Shown piece after piece: positions 43,512 through 51,556 of a DNA stretch of 64,000 nt. Position numbers and translations under genes: made by a program. The DNA comes from an uncultured Bacteroides sp. (GTDB lineage: Bacteria > Bacteroidota > Bacteroidia > Bacteroidales > Bacteroidaceae). Within the stretch, counting starts at the first letter, position 1. Each line of letters starts with the position of its first letter. The notes beneath the pieces were generated by a model, which ran no database searches, had not been told where the DNA came from, and saw nothing but the letters and a program-made list of their open reading frames with translations. The stretch covers positions 1 through 64,000 of the forward strand of contig NZ_CABUHK010000017.1 of the NCBI RefSeq assembly GCF_902491285.1, given 5' to 3'.

Positions 43512-44228
43512 ATGCCTGACGAAATAAATGCCTACCTGCTTCAACTGATAGACAAGAAAAATATCTCTTCCTGCCAGCAGAACCAACGTATCAACGCGAT
43601 CAAGTTCTATTATGAAAAGGTGCTGGGCAACGAACGTCACTGCTACAAGGTAAACCGTGCAAAACGTGAGAAGACACTGCCGGATGTATTGAGCAAGGAA
43701 GAAGTGAAAGACTTTCTAACAGTAGCTAAAGAAAATTTGCGGTTTTATTGCATGTATTCGCTGCTGTATTCGGCAGGGCTTCGTATCAGCGAATTGCTGA
43801 ATTTAAAACCGGATGATATAAACATTTCCCGTTCACTGATACATGTGCGACAGGGAAAAGGGAAGAAAGACCGATATACGCTGCTATCCAAACCGTTTAT
43901 CAATAAACTGGAAGAATATAGGATAGCATATCAGCCGGAAAAGTGGCTTTTTGAACGTGAAGCCGGAGTACAATTCTCTGAAAGTATCGTTGCCAAAAAA
44001 CTGAAAGAGATAGCCCATGAAGCAGGAATAACAAAAAGAGTATATCCCCATTTGTTCCGCCATTCGTTCGCTACACATTTGATAGAACAAGGAACAGACT
44101 TGAAAATCATAAAAGAACTGTTGGGGCATGAAAATATTAAAACCACCGAGATGTACGTTCATATTGCAGACACTTACAAAAGCAAAATTAAAAGTCCGTT
44201 GGACGATATTTTAGAAGAAGAGATTTAA
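43512..44228 (+). CDS. Short IntI/Xer-like tyrosine recombinase of the cassette array
   Basis: 238 aa. Catalytic set complete: Arg91 (SAGLRISELLNL), Lys in the GKGKKDR hairpin (117-119), His180-x2-Arg183 (YPHLFRHSFATHL), His206 (LLGHENIKTT) and nucleophile Tyr215 (EMYVHI). The C-terminus KSPLDDI resembles the SPLD ending of integron integrases. The N-terminal core-binding domain is short: alignment by eye to IntI begins around the second half of that domain (QNQRINAIKFYYEKVLGNE), so about 50 residues seem absent. A TAA at 43503-43505 forbids an upstream start in frame. It lies on the same strand as the cassettes, 19 bp ahead of the first boundary site, unlike classical integrons where the integrase points away. 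Confidence 0.9.
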   Translation: MPDEINAYLLQLIDKKNISSCQQNQRINAIKFYYEKVLGNERHCYKVNRAKREKTLPDVLSKEEVKDFLTVAKENLRFYCMYSLLYSAGLRISELLNLKPDDINISRSLIHVRQGKGKKDRYTLLSKPFINKLEEYRIAYQPEKWLFEREAGVQFSESIVAKKLKEIAHEAGITKRVYPHLFRHSFATHLIEQGTDLKIIKELLGHENIKTTEMYVHIADTYKSKIKSPLDDILEEEI

Positions 44229-44246
44229 TAAAATACTTAGAGAAAA

Positions 44247-44293
44247 TAACAGCGAAACATTAAATGACCGCTGTTAGCATAACGTTATCAACC
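44247..44293. repeat. Boundary site 1 (attI-like or first cassette site)
   Basis: TAACAGCG...CGCTGTTA pairing, then AACGTTATCAACC. The junction reads G-TTA here, whereas the other sites read A-TTA. The last bases GTTATCAACC are complementary to GGTTGATAAC at 44910-44919, the start of the next site. Confidence 0.7.
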
Positions 44294-44307
44294 AATAAAC
44301 AAAGAAT

Positions 44308-44904
44308 ATGGAACTGAAAAAATGTTTTCTATATAAAGCAATCCCCACCACCAATACAGGCGAACCGTTTTTTGGTTGGATTGGTGGTTGTCCGCCTGCA
44401 TGCTTTGATAAAGAGGATACTTCTTTAATGGGTTATCTTTTTTATATGACTTTCATATTGCCTAATAAGCAAAGACAGATTTCTATTTTTTTACCTGAAG
44501 ATTGGGAAATCTATCTAAATAAGGATAGGTATCCCGATTGTGCAATCAAGGTAATTGAACATGATGTTTCTTTGGAAGGTATAACAATAGAGCTACAAAA
44601 TCCAGTAATAATAAAGCATAATATTATTCTTTACAAAGAGTGTTGTGACACTGAAACCGAAAGTGAACCCTTCTTGGTAAAGCTGGGTGGTAAACCTCGC
44701 TTAGTTCAAAATAAAAAATTCTATTATGATCAGTTGGAAAAAGATGGCTATTCTTTTTATATGCAAATAGACGAAGATGGCTATCCGCTTGATGGATTAT
44801 TGAAAGGCAATTATCCTTTCTGCTATGGTGCATTATATCTGTATGCCAAGCAAAACAATAGCATTGTAGAAAACATTATTGCTGGTTATTGGCAATCGAC
44901 ATAA
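44308..44904 (+). CDS. Cassette 1: DUF1963/YwqG-like protein
   Basis: 198 aa, soluble. The C-terminal half (FLVKLGGKPRLVQNKKFYYDQLEKDGYSFYMQIDEDGYP ... YPFCYGALYLYAKQ) has the GGxPxxxQ and F/YxxQID pattern of DUF1963 (YwqG) proteins, a family seen among predicted immunity proteins. Single gene in its cassette, 15 bp after site 1. Confidence 0.78.
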   Translation: MELKKCFLYKAIPTTNTGEPFFGWIGGCPPACFDKEDTSLMGYLFYMTFILPNKQRQISIFLPEDWEIYLNKDRYPDCAIKVIEHDVSLEGITIELQNPVIIKHNIILYKECCDTETESEPFLVKLGGKPRLVQNKKFYYDQLEKDGYSFYMQIDEDGYPLDGLLKGNYPFCYGALYLYAKQNNSIVENIIAGYWQST

Positions 44905-44909
44905 AAAAA

Positions 44910-44968
44910 GGTTGATAACACGTGGCTAAATCTCTTTTAAGAGTGATTAGCCACATCTCATTACCTGC
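44910..44968. repeat. Boundary site 2 (attC-like)
   Basis: GGTTGATAAC, then inner arms ACGTGGCTAA / TTAGCCACAT, then CATTACCTGC. 5' arm pairs with the start of cassette 1 (44284-44293). Confidence 0.85.
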
Positions 44969-44988
44969 AATTAAAAATATTAGAAGAA

Positions 44989-45942
44989 ATGAAAATAAAA
45001 GAAGCTTGGACGATTGAACTGAAAAATGGAGCCTATGGTGGATTAAAGCCTATTATTGATCCTTTTGACAAAAATAGATTTTATCTTTCCGATGGCTGGG
45101 GATCGGCTTTCCCTTCCATAAAATTGCGCCAACTCTCTTTCTCTGACGGAAAAGAATTAAATTCTGTATCAATAAAAAATATTGTAAGGTGTCTGTATTT
45201 TAATTCTGATGGAAGGAATATGTTTGCCGTATCCGACAACAAAATATTTCAAATAGACAGAATAAACTTATCCATTATAAAAAAGTTTGATAAAGGCATA
45301 CAGCGGTACAGTGATTATATTTCCTCAAATAATAAAGATTCTCTTTTGTTGATGAATTACAATAGTGATTATCTATGTGTGTATAATTATCTGACAGAAA
45401 AAGGACTAAAGAAAAAACTTAAATCCTGTAAAGGTATCATTCAAGGAGAAACTCCCGATACTTTCCTGATTTTTTGTCCCAAAACGGGAACGGTCTTGAA
45501 GTATTATTTGATGGAAAATAAATTAGAGGAAATTATCAGAACAGATATATATTATTCAGCATGGAAAGGTAACTCCGATACATTTTATTTTCATTTGGGC
45601 AAAATTGTAGAAGCAACGTCTAATACGCATGAACACATTGTGCCAACAAATAAGATTATTACAATTTCAGCGAATCAACCGAATCTCACGAATGAGATCA
45701 TACTTGACGCCGAATATCGTAAATTTTGGATTTCTGAAAATGAGGAATTAATGTATCTTAATAATATTAATTTTATAAATAGAAATCAAATATCAATTTA
45801 CTCACTAAAAGAAAAGAAAATTGTTGATACGTTGACTATAAACAAGGGAGAACAAATTATAGAACTCTTTGATGATAAAGGAGTTGCTTTAAGCTACAAC
45901 ATAGAAAATCCTAAAAAAATAACCTGTTGGAAATACGAATAG
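44989..45942 (+). CDS. Cassette 2: propeller-like protein, unknown function
   Basis: 317 aa, soluble, no signal. Repeated strand patterns (GGLKPIIDPFDKNRFYLSDGW; IVRCLYFNSDGRNMFAVSDNKIFQID; YISSNNKDSLLLMNYNSDYLCVYNY) look like a WD40/quinoprotein-type beta-propeller. No known motif. The stop abuts the next site. Confidence 0.75.
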   Translation: MKIKEAWTIELKNGAYGGLKPIIDPFDKNRFYLSDGWGSAFPSIKLRQLSFSDGKELNSVSIKNIVRCLYFNSDGRNMFAVSDNKIFQIDRINLSIIKKFDKGIQRYSDYISSNNKDSLLLMNYNSDYLCVYNYLTEKGLKKKLKSCKGIIQGETPDTFLIFCPKTGTVLKYYLMENKLEEIIRTDIYYSAWKGNSDTFYFHLGKIVEATSNTHEHIVPTNKIITISANQPNLTNEIILDAEYRKFWISENEELMYLNNINFINRNQISIYSLKEKKIVDTLTINKGEQIIELFDDKGVALSYNIENPKKITCWKYE

Positions 45943-45996
45943 CAGGTAACAATCACCTAAACTGCTAAACGCAGTTAGCTGAAACCCATTAAACGC
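45942..45996. repeat. Boundary site 3 (attC-like)
   Basis: GCAGGTAAC ... ACTGCTAAACGCAGT ... CATTAAACGC. 5' arm complements TTACCTGC of cassette 2's start. Confidence 0.8.
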
Positions 45997-46008
45997 AATA
46001 ATAAAAAT

Positions 46009-46935
46009 ATGGAATTGAAAGATAATTTGTATAACCAAATAGAATCCCTATCGGAAAAGGGAAATGAGGCAATGGAAAATGAAAGGTATGATGAAGCCAT
46101 TTCATTTTTCCAGCAAGCCTATAACTTATTGCCTGTCCCTAAAGAAGAATGGGAAGCCTATACTTGGATAATGGTTTCTATTGGAGATGCTTATTTCTCC
46201 AAACAAAAATATCAATCGTCTTTAGAATGTTTCAGAAAATGTTACAACAATGGCGATGTCGATAATCCTTTTATTCTACTACGTATAGGGGAAAACTCTT
46301 TAGAACTGAACGATAGTGAAATGGCAAAAGAGTTTCTGTTGCGTGCTTATATGCTTGAAGGAAAAAAGATATTCAAACATGAATCTAAATATCTTCAGTG
46401 GCTATCGAATAACGTTGAATTAAAGAGAATTCGGAAAAAGAACACTCAACAGGAAATAATCATCAAACAGAGTTCACCAGATAACGATGTTACACCTGCA
46501 TGTATGGAATCATCAGATGAATTGAATAATCAGGAAAACCAATGGCTGAATAAAGTCGTACCATTTTCCCGGAAACAAGAGTATGACGAAGTTTTAAAGA
46601 TTAGCAAACATTATTGGGGTATGCTCCCGGAACCCAAAATGACTACTGAGTTCAGCTATCATCTTGTGAATACATTAACTATAACGTATTTAAAAATGGA
46701 GCAATTTGATATGGCTCTACACTGGGCAAAAGTTTATGATACTTTTGATTTTGCATCTACCGGTCGAATTGATAGCGGAGAAAAGGATTATTATGTAGCC
46801 ATTGCATATTATGAAAATGGAGTATTTGAAAAAGCACAGGAGTATTTCTCCATTGCCAATAAAAAATCTAAAGGACGATGTTTCCAACTTTTATTTGGAG
46901 ATAAGTATAAAAAGGTATTCAAGGGCAGCGTTTAA
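46009..46935 (+). CDS. Cassette 3: tetratricopeptide-repeat protein
   Basis: 308 aa. TPR units at about 15-50 (GNEAMENERYDEAISFFQQAYNLLP), 52-85 (WIMVSIGDAYFSKQKYQSSLECFRKCY), 86-115, and a second cluster from about 180 to 290 (TNTLTITYLKMEQFDMALHWAKVYD; VAIAYYENGVFEKAQEYFSIANKK). Probably a protein-protein interaction module. Its TAA stop lies inside the boundary site that follows. Confidence 0.83.
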   Translation: MELKDNLYNQIESLSEKGNEAMENERYDEAISFFQQAYNLLPVPKEEWEAYTWIMVSIGDAYFSKQKYQSSLECFRKCYNNGDVDNPFILLRIGENSLELNDSEMAKEFLLRAYMLEGKKIFKHESKYLQWLSNNVELKRIRKKNTQQEIIIKQSSPDNDVTPACMESSDELNNQENQWLNKVVPFSRKQEYDEVLKISKHYWGMLPEPKMTTEFSYHLVNTLTITYLKMEQFDMALHWAKVYDTFDFASTGRIDSGEKDYYVAIAYYENGVFEKAQEYFSIANKKSKGRCFQLLFGDKYKKVFKGSV

Positions 46936-46986
46936 CAAGCGGCTCAACCGTCCTTAAAGTCGGTTAGCCACTGGACATTATCAGTC
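46928..46986. repeat. Boundary site 4 (attC-like)
   Basis: GCGTTTAAC AAGCGGCT..AACCG..CGGTT..AGCCACTGG ACATTATCAGTC. 5' arm complements TTAAACGC of cassette 3's start. Confidence 0.85.
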
Positions 46987-47006
46987 AGAAATTAACTAAA
47001 AATGTC

Positions 47007-47534
47007 ATGAAATTAAGAGATGAAATAGAATGTAATATTATTAAAGCCAAACAAATTTATCCACAAGTATTGGACTTGATTGATAAATACGACAATGCTT
47101 GCTATATTGAGGATAAGGAAAAGTGTGCAGAAATTATTCAGCAGCTTTCAATACTAACAGGTAAACATATTACTGAAAATGATTTATTTGAACATTGGGA
47201 AGGTGATGGAACAGAAGAACTCGTTTTTCGATTTTGTTTATCAGAGCCTCCAACACTTGTATCACCTTTATTAGAACAGGAATTATTTGAAATCATTCAA
47301 AGAATATGTGAACCTAAATATGAACCTTATCCTGAACTCTATGAAGATATGCCATATCCTAAAGAATGGGTCAAAGAATGGTTTTGGATTCCTTTAAACT
47401 GTGTGTACTATTTTCCTTTATTAGAGAAAAATTTGAATTTACCTAAAAGTTTTAATATAAGAACTGATGCTTTTGGTGATAACGATGCTGCACCAATAGA
47501 GATACTTGAAATAATTTTAAAAGCAATGAAGTGA
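47007..47534 (+). CDS. Cassette 4: hypothetical acidic protein
   Basis: 175 aa, soluble, acidic. Features: LFEHWEGDGTEELVFRFCL and a Pro/Tyr-rich segment (EPKYEPYPELYEDMPYPKEWVKEWFWIP). Not recognised; size and composition fit a predicted immunity protein. Confidence 0.75.
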   Translation: MKLRDEIECNIIKAKQIYPQVLDLIDKYDNACYIEDKEKCAEIIQQLSILTGKHITENDLFEHWEGDGTEELVFRFCLSEPPTLVSPLLEQELFEIIQRICEPKYEPYPELYEDMPYPKEWVKEWFWIPLNCVYYFPLLEKNLNLPKSFNIRTDAFGDNDAAPIEILEIILKAMK

Positions 47535-47536
47535 AA

Positions 47537-47592
47537 GACTGATAACAAACAGCAAACCGCCTAAAGCGGCACGCTGTTAAACATTATCGCGA
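47537..47592. repeat. Boundary site 5 (attC-like), clearest copy
   Basis: GACTGATAAC AAACAGC..ACCGC-CTAAA-GCGGCAC GCTGTT AAACATTATCGCGA. Inner arms AACAGC/GCTGTT and CCGC/GCGG pair. 5' arm perfectly complements TTATCAGTC of cassette 4's start. Confidence 0.9.
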
Positions 47593-47609
47593 CAAATAAA
47601 ATTATAAAA

Positions 47610-47954
47610 ATGGAAGAATTAGAAAAATTATTGATAGAAGAAATTGAAGCTAATATTGAAACAACATTCTTATACCAATTTCATGAGAAGAATTTTTTTG
47701 ATAGAGAGAAGTTTCAATTGCTTATCGTTAATGTTAATAAAATGGCAAACTATTACATAAGCAATGGTAGAACTGAATATTACAAAAAAATAGCGGCTGG
47801 TATAATTGATAGGTTTGAATATATTCTATGTTGCTTTTATTGGCATTTAGCGCCAAATGACCTATGTTCTATTATAAATTACAACGATATAAAAGATGAA
47901 ATTTCAGATTATTGTGATAAAATGCGAGAGGTAACAGGCAAATTGATTTTATAG
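47610..47954 (+). CDS. Cassette 5: hypothetical small helical protein
   Basis: 114 aa, all-helical by appearance (EELEKLLIEEIEANIETTFLYQFHEKNFFDREKF), soluble. Not recognised. Confidence 0.75.
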   Translation: MEELEKLLIEEIEANIETTFLYQFHEKNFFDREKFQLLIVNVNKMANYYISNGRTEYYKKIAAGIIDRFEYILCCFYWHLAPNDLCSIINYNDIKDEISDYCDKMREVTGKLIL

Positions 47955-47962
47955 TATAATAA

Positions 47963-48022
47963 TCGCGATAACAAACAGCATTACCGACTGAAAAGCGGAA
48001 CGCTATCGGACATTAGCAACCG
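47963..48022. repeat. Boundary site 6 (attC-like)
   Basis: TCGCGATAAC AAACAGC..ACCGACTGAAAAGCGGAACGCT..GGACATTAGCAACCG. 5' arm perfectly complements TTATCGCGA of cassette 5's start. Confidence 0.87.
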
Positions 48023-48033
48023 ATTAAAACAAT

Positions 48034-48372
48034 ATGATACGAAAATTCATTTCCTATATAAAAGAACAGATTAATAATCAGTCATATACATACACAATAC
48101 ATGAAAATACGGATTATGTACATAGTATGTATGTTGATATAGATAATGATACTAATTTAGGTCGTGTAACACTATGGGATGATAATTCTTGTGTTATGGA
48201 AATCCTTAGTATCGAAACAGGAAATTGTTTATTCTCCGAAAGATATGAGTTCGCATCTTTTAATGAACTGATCGGGAAATTTGATAATTTCTATTCAATA
48301 TTATCACAAACAGGGTTACATGATAAGTTAGGAACGGTCGCTAACAAACAACTAAATGCTGCAAACAATTAG
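48034..48372 (+). CDS. Cassette 6: hypothetical protein ending inside the boundary site
   Basis: 112 aa, beta-rich and acidic in the middle (DYVHSMYVDIDNDTNLGRVTLWDD). The reading frame continues into site 7, so the last residues (VANKQLNAANN) are encoded by the repeat. Family not recognised. Confidence 0.74.
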   Translation: MIRKFISYIKEQINNQSYTYTIHENTDYVHSMYVDIDNDTNLGRVTLWDDNSCVMEILSIETGNCLFSERYEFASFNELIGKFDNFYSILSQTGLHDKLGTVANKQLNAANN

Positions 48373-48390
48373 CTGCAAACAATTATCTGT
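48335..48390. repeat. Boundary site 7 (attC-like)
   Basis: CGGTCGCTAAC AAACAACTAAATGCTGCAAACAATTAGCTGC AAACAATTATCTGT. 5' arm complements TTAGCAACCG of cassette 6's start with one mismatch. Shorter inner stem (AGCTGC/GCTGC). Confidence 0.75.
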
Positions 48391-48403
48391 AATAAAAAAG
48401 AAT

Positions 48404-48667
48404 ATGAAATTAGCAGAAGCAATGAATACTTATAATCCTGCTTTATCTGAAATAAAGAGAAGAGGATATAATATAAAAATCAGACTGGATGAAAGCCAAA
48501 ATGAAATAGAACGTTGGATTGCTCAAAAACATGATTTAGAAATAATTGGCTTCAATCCCTTATCATTATTAGGCTTGATTATTATTGCAGAACAATATGG
48601 TAATGATTGGAATAAGGTACACACCGAAGATTGGTATGACAAAATATTAGAAAATGATGAAATATAA
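48404..48667 (+). CDS. Cassette 7: hypothetical small protein
   Basis: 87 aa from the ATG at 48404; the frame is open back to 48356 but that lies inside the boundary site. MKLAEAMNTYNPALSEIKRRGYNIKIRLDES... contains NPLSLLGLIIIAEQYGNDW near the C-terminus. Soluble, unrecognised. TAA stop at the first bases of site 8. Confidence 0.72.
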   Translation: MKLAEAMNTYNPALSEIKRRGYNIKIRLDESQNEIERWIAQKHDLEIIGFNPLSLLGLIIIAEQYGNDWNKVHTEDWYDKILENDEI

Positions 48668-48725
48668 CAGATAACAAGCGAATGAACCGCCTTAACGGTC
48701 AGTTATTCACAAACCATTAGTCATT
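48667..48725. repeat. Boundary site 8 (attC-like)
   Basis: ACAGATAAC AAGCGAATGAACCGCCTTAACGGTCAGTTATTCAC AAACCATTAGTCATT. 5' arm perfectly complements TTATCTGT of cassette 7's start. Confidence 0.85.
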
Positions 48726-48735
48726 ATAAAACAAT

Positions 48736-49329
48736 ATGTATATCAAAGAACTATCGAAAGGAATAAAAATAAAAGGTTTTAAAAAGAATAGCTTAACTTG
48801 GTTATGCCAATGTGATCCTTTTGTTTATATGTTCAGAATTGATCCAGGCAAATATTGTGATAAAAATTGGCAATATTATACTTTGGAGATAGGAATCTAT
48901 TCTTCAGATGTTTTTGCTTTGTGTTGGGGTAAAGTGCCAAAGGGTAAAAGTGTAAAAAATACAGATTGTTGTTTGAGAGGTAGAATTTCTGATTTCTTTC
49001 AAGAAAATGGCGACATTGAATTTTATGAAGATGTAGATGTAAAGGAATTACAAGAAAGAATAAATTTCTTAATTGAAAAAGATATTATTCCTTTCTTTAA
49101 TAAAATAAAATCATTTGAAAAGCTATATAGAATAATGCTTTTCTACGAAGAAAAGGCTATTCAACAAGAATTGCATCAAATATATATTGCTTGTATTGAA
49201 TATGTAATGAATAAAAAAAATGATGCTTTAATACGATTAGAGAAAATCAATAATCAAGTATGGAAGAAGAAGGCACAAGAAGTAATAATGAGAATGACTA
49301 ACAAACAACTAAGTGCTGAAAACAATTAG
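48736..49329 (+). CDS. Cassette 8: possible DUF4304-like protein
   Basis: 197 aa. N-terminal pattern IKGFKKNSLTWLCQCDPFVYMFRIDPGKYCDKNWQYYTLEIGIYSS resembles DUF4304-type proteins (GFKKxxxTW ... vnvgi), a group found with toxin-immunity loci; the match is by eye only. Frame ends inside site 9, adding MTNKQLSAENN. Confidence 0.7.
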   Translation: MYIKELSKGIKIKGFKKNSLTWLCQCDPFVYMFRIDPGKYCDKNWQYYTLEIGIYSSDVFALCWGKVPKGKSVKNTDCCLRGRISDFFQENGDIEFYEDVDVKELQERINFLIEKDIIPFFNKIKSFEKLYRIMLFYEEKAIQQELHQIYIACIEYVMNKKNDALIRLEKINNQVWKKKAQEVIMRMTNKQLSAENN

Positions 49330-49348
49330 TTGCAACCCATTATTGACG
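49293..49348. repeat. Boundary site 9 (attC-like)
   Basis: AATGACTAAC AAACAACTAAGTGCTGAAAACAATTAGTTGC AACCCATTATTGACG. 5' arm perfectly complements TTAGTCATT of cassette 8's start. The next ATG follows at once. Confidence 0.85.
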
Positions 49349-49888
49349 ATGAAAAAAGAATGTGAAAATATATTCGGAAACAAATCTAAGTTCGCAATAG
49401 AAGTAAAGCTATGGCAACTTAATGAAAGTCCTATATTCATAAACTATTGTTTATGGATAAGCAACAATATGGTCGGAAATATTAAACAATCTGCTGTGTT
49501 GTCAGCAGAATTGGATCGTATCTTCAATGTAACTGAACAAAAAGGACAACGCCATATTTCCTCTGATAATTTGTCGGCAAATGCGTTCACAGACAAATTA
49601 ATTGAAAATATCTGGCTTAACGAATGTGATTTCACGCAAAATCCAACATTTGCTAATCTTGACATACTTTCGCAGCATGGAGAGTGCTTTGAAGGTTATT
49701 TTGTGTTTCTTGTAGAACAACAAGGTCATGAATGGCTACTAACAAAAGATAACATAGATAATCGGTATTATAACATCAAGTTGCCCGCAGGAATGATATA
49801 TTCATATTTTGAAGAATTTTCAAAATGGATTAGAGATTCAACAATCTTGGCATTACGAATTGATAAAGCGTCAATAACAAACAGATAA
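49349..49888 (+). CDS. Cassette 9: Imm42-like candidate immunity protein
   Basis: 179 aa from the ATG at 49349 (the frame opens at 49313 within the boundary site). FAIEVKLWQLNESPIFINYCLWISNNMVGNIKQSAVLSAELDRI suggests an immunity-type alpha/beta protein, possibly Imm42, by pattern only. The frame ends inside site 10 (..SITNR). Confidence 0.7.
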   Translation: MKKECENIFGNKSKFAIEVKLWQLNESPIFINYCLWISNNMVGNIKQSAVLSAELDRIFNVTEQKGQRHISSDNLSANAFTDKLIENIWLNECDFTQNPTFANLDILSQHGECFEGYFVFLVEQQGHEWLLTKDNIDNRYYNIKLPAGMIYSYFEEFSKWIRDSTILALRIDKASITNR

Positions 49889-49929
49889 ATCGCCCTTAAA
49901 TGGCAATTATCTGCCAAACATTAGTTGCA
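49869..49929. repeat. Boundary site 10 (attC-like)
   Basis: CGTCAATAAC AAACAGATAAATCGCCCTTAAATGGCAATTATCTGCC AAACATTAGTTGCA. Inner arms CAGATAA/TTATCTG. 5' arm perfectly complements TTATTGACG of cassette 9's start. Confidence 0.88.
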
Positions 49930-49949
49930 ATAAAAAAAATGAAGAAAAA

Positions 49950-50645
49950 ATGAATGTAATACCGGAAAAAGAATATTCGTTCTCAAATGCGCTCTTTTGG
50001 GACGTAATATTACATCATCATATACAAGCATTTGATAAGGTAAGAAATGAAAATTTTGATGAAGTGTGGGATGAAAAACTTGCACCTGCATCATTAGACA
50101 AAAAGGAATTTATGGAGTATTGGAGTAAGCTATCTCAAATGGATTTAGAAACATCAGAAAATCAAGGTGAGATAGAAAATCCGAATATCCTAATACTTCC
50201 TATCGGAGATGATATTACATTAACAATAGAATATCATCCATGTTGTACATACTATTTTTTGAATGATGTTCTGATTGGCGAGGTTAGCGGCAATTATCAC
50301 TTAAAATATCTCACATATCCAGAACTAATGCGGATTACAAAGTTAAAATATGGAGATATACTATTTCATCTACTTTTGCCTTTGTCTGCAATCAGAGAAC
50401 AGGAAAAAGACATAGCACTTAATGAAATAGTCCAAAGATTGCAGCAAGTTCCATTATTTCAAAAACATTCCGGGTATATTAGCAAATGTGTCTTGAATGG
50501 GTTGTTAATACCCAACTCTGATATACAAGATATTCCCGAAATTGGAACTATATGTACAAGTAATCATTCTTATAGGAATGCTTTGAAATACGATGATGAT
50601 AAACAGGAAATTAAAGAATTAAATATACTTTTGTCAAAATTGTAA
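49950..50645 (+). CDS. Cassette 10: hypothetical protein
   Basis: 231 aa, soluble, acidic. NALFWDVILHHHIQAFDKVRNENFDEVW at the N-terminus; ILILPIGDDITLTIEYHPCCTYYFLND in the middle. Not recognised; it looks like an immunity-type alpha/beta protein. Confidence 0.74.
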   Translation: MNVIPEKEYSFSNALFWDVILHHHIQAFDKVRNENFDEVWDEKLAPASLDKKEFMEYWSKLSQMDLETSENQGEIENPNILILPIGDDITLTIEYHPCCTYYFLNDVLIGEVSGNYHLKYLTYPELMRITKLKYGDILFHLLLPLSAIREQEKDIALNEIVQRLQQVPLFQKHSGYISKCVLNGLLIPNSDIQDIPEIGTICTSNHSYRNALKYDDDKQEIKELNILLSKL

Positions 50646-50648
50646 ATA

Positions 50649-50707
50649 TGCAACTAACAAGCACCTGTGCCACCTAAACAGTGGCAAGCTGCATCTCATT
50701 ACCGACG
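50649..50707. repeat. Boundary site 11 (attC-like)
   Basis: TGCAACTAAC AAGCACCTGTGCCACCTAAACAGTGGCAAGCTGCATC TCATTACCGACG. 5' arm perfectly complements TTAGTTGCA of cassette 10's start. Confidence 0.85.
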
Positions 50708-50721
50708 AGAAAACAAAAATA

Positions 50722-51471
50722 ATGAAACAAATATTAACTGATTATCTTGATATATGCTTGAAATTCCGAAAGGAATATCTTAGCAAGCCAGAACGGAAGC
50801 AGCGGCACATTCTTTTAACGGAATGGGATAAGGCTCAATATGCGGACGGCAATCCAACTATCCCTGAATTATATGAATTTTGGGATAATCACAAAGATGT
50901 AAGCTATAATAAAGTTTTTATCGAGAAGGTAATAGTCCCAGCAGTTAATGTTGATATTGGAAATGAAGGCATTGAAGGATTGAAATTCCTATTCTACTGT
51001 CTGCGTGGTAAGGATGCGTTTTTATATAGGTCATCTGATAGTCCCGTATCTATCTTTTCTAATGAGAGGAATTATAAATACAGCCCATTTCAGTTAGCTG
51101 ATATGGTGCTTGAAAAAGAGCCGGATAATGAAGATGCGTTAAAAGTAAAATATTTCATTGGGAAAGAGATTTTATGGTATTCAATACATGAAATTCCATA
51201 TGGCGTTTTGAATGGTGTGAATGGAGCAAATATTTCGGATATACCGGATATGCTAAGTTCTGTTGATAGATTCCAAACCATTTCAAACAAACTAAAAATT
51301 GACAATGACAAAATCCTTATAGAAGATTGCCGAAAATTTTATGCCGCATATAGAGAATATCTACAACAACTGGAACGGTATGCCGATTTTGAAGATTATT
51401 TGAATAAGAATAATATTTCATATGAACGGTATTGTAGTACATACTATTACGACAAGGAGAATAAAAGATAA
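50722..51471 (+). CDS. Cassette 11: hypothetical protein
   Basis: 249 aa, soluble, mostly helical. N-terminus ILTDYLDICLKFRKEYLSKPERKQRHILL; C-terminal AAYREYLQQLERYADFEDYLNKNNISYERY. Not recognised. Confidence 0.75.
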   Translation: MKQILTDYLDICLKFRKEYLSKPERKQRHILLTEWDKAQYADGNPTIPELYEFWDNHKDVSYNKVFIEKVIVPAVNVDIGNEGIEGLKFLFYCLRGKDAFLYRSSDSPVSIFSNERNYKYSPFQLADMVLEKEPDNEDALKVKYFIGKEILWYSIHEIPYGVLNGVNGANISDIPDMLSSVDRFQTISNKLKIDNDKILIEDCRKFYAAYREYLQQLERYADFEDYLNKNNISYERYCSTYYYDKENKR

Positions 51472-51484
51472 TCAGTAACAAAAA

Positions 51485-51545
51485 CGTCGGTAACAAACGG
51501 ATGAATCTCCCCTAAAGGTCGATTATCCGCCAGCCATTAGCATCA
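51485..51545. repeat. Boundary site 12 (attC-like)
   Basis: CGTCGGTAAC AAACGGATGAATCTCCCCTAAAGGTCGATTATCCGCC AGCCATTAGCATCA. Inner arms CGGAT/ATCCG. 5' arm perfectly complements TTACCGACG of cassette 11's start. Confidence 0.88.
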
Positions 51546-51556
51546 ATGAATGAATT

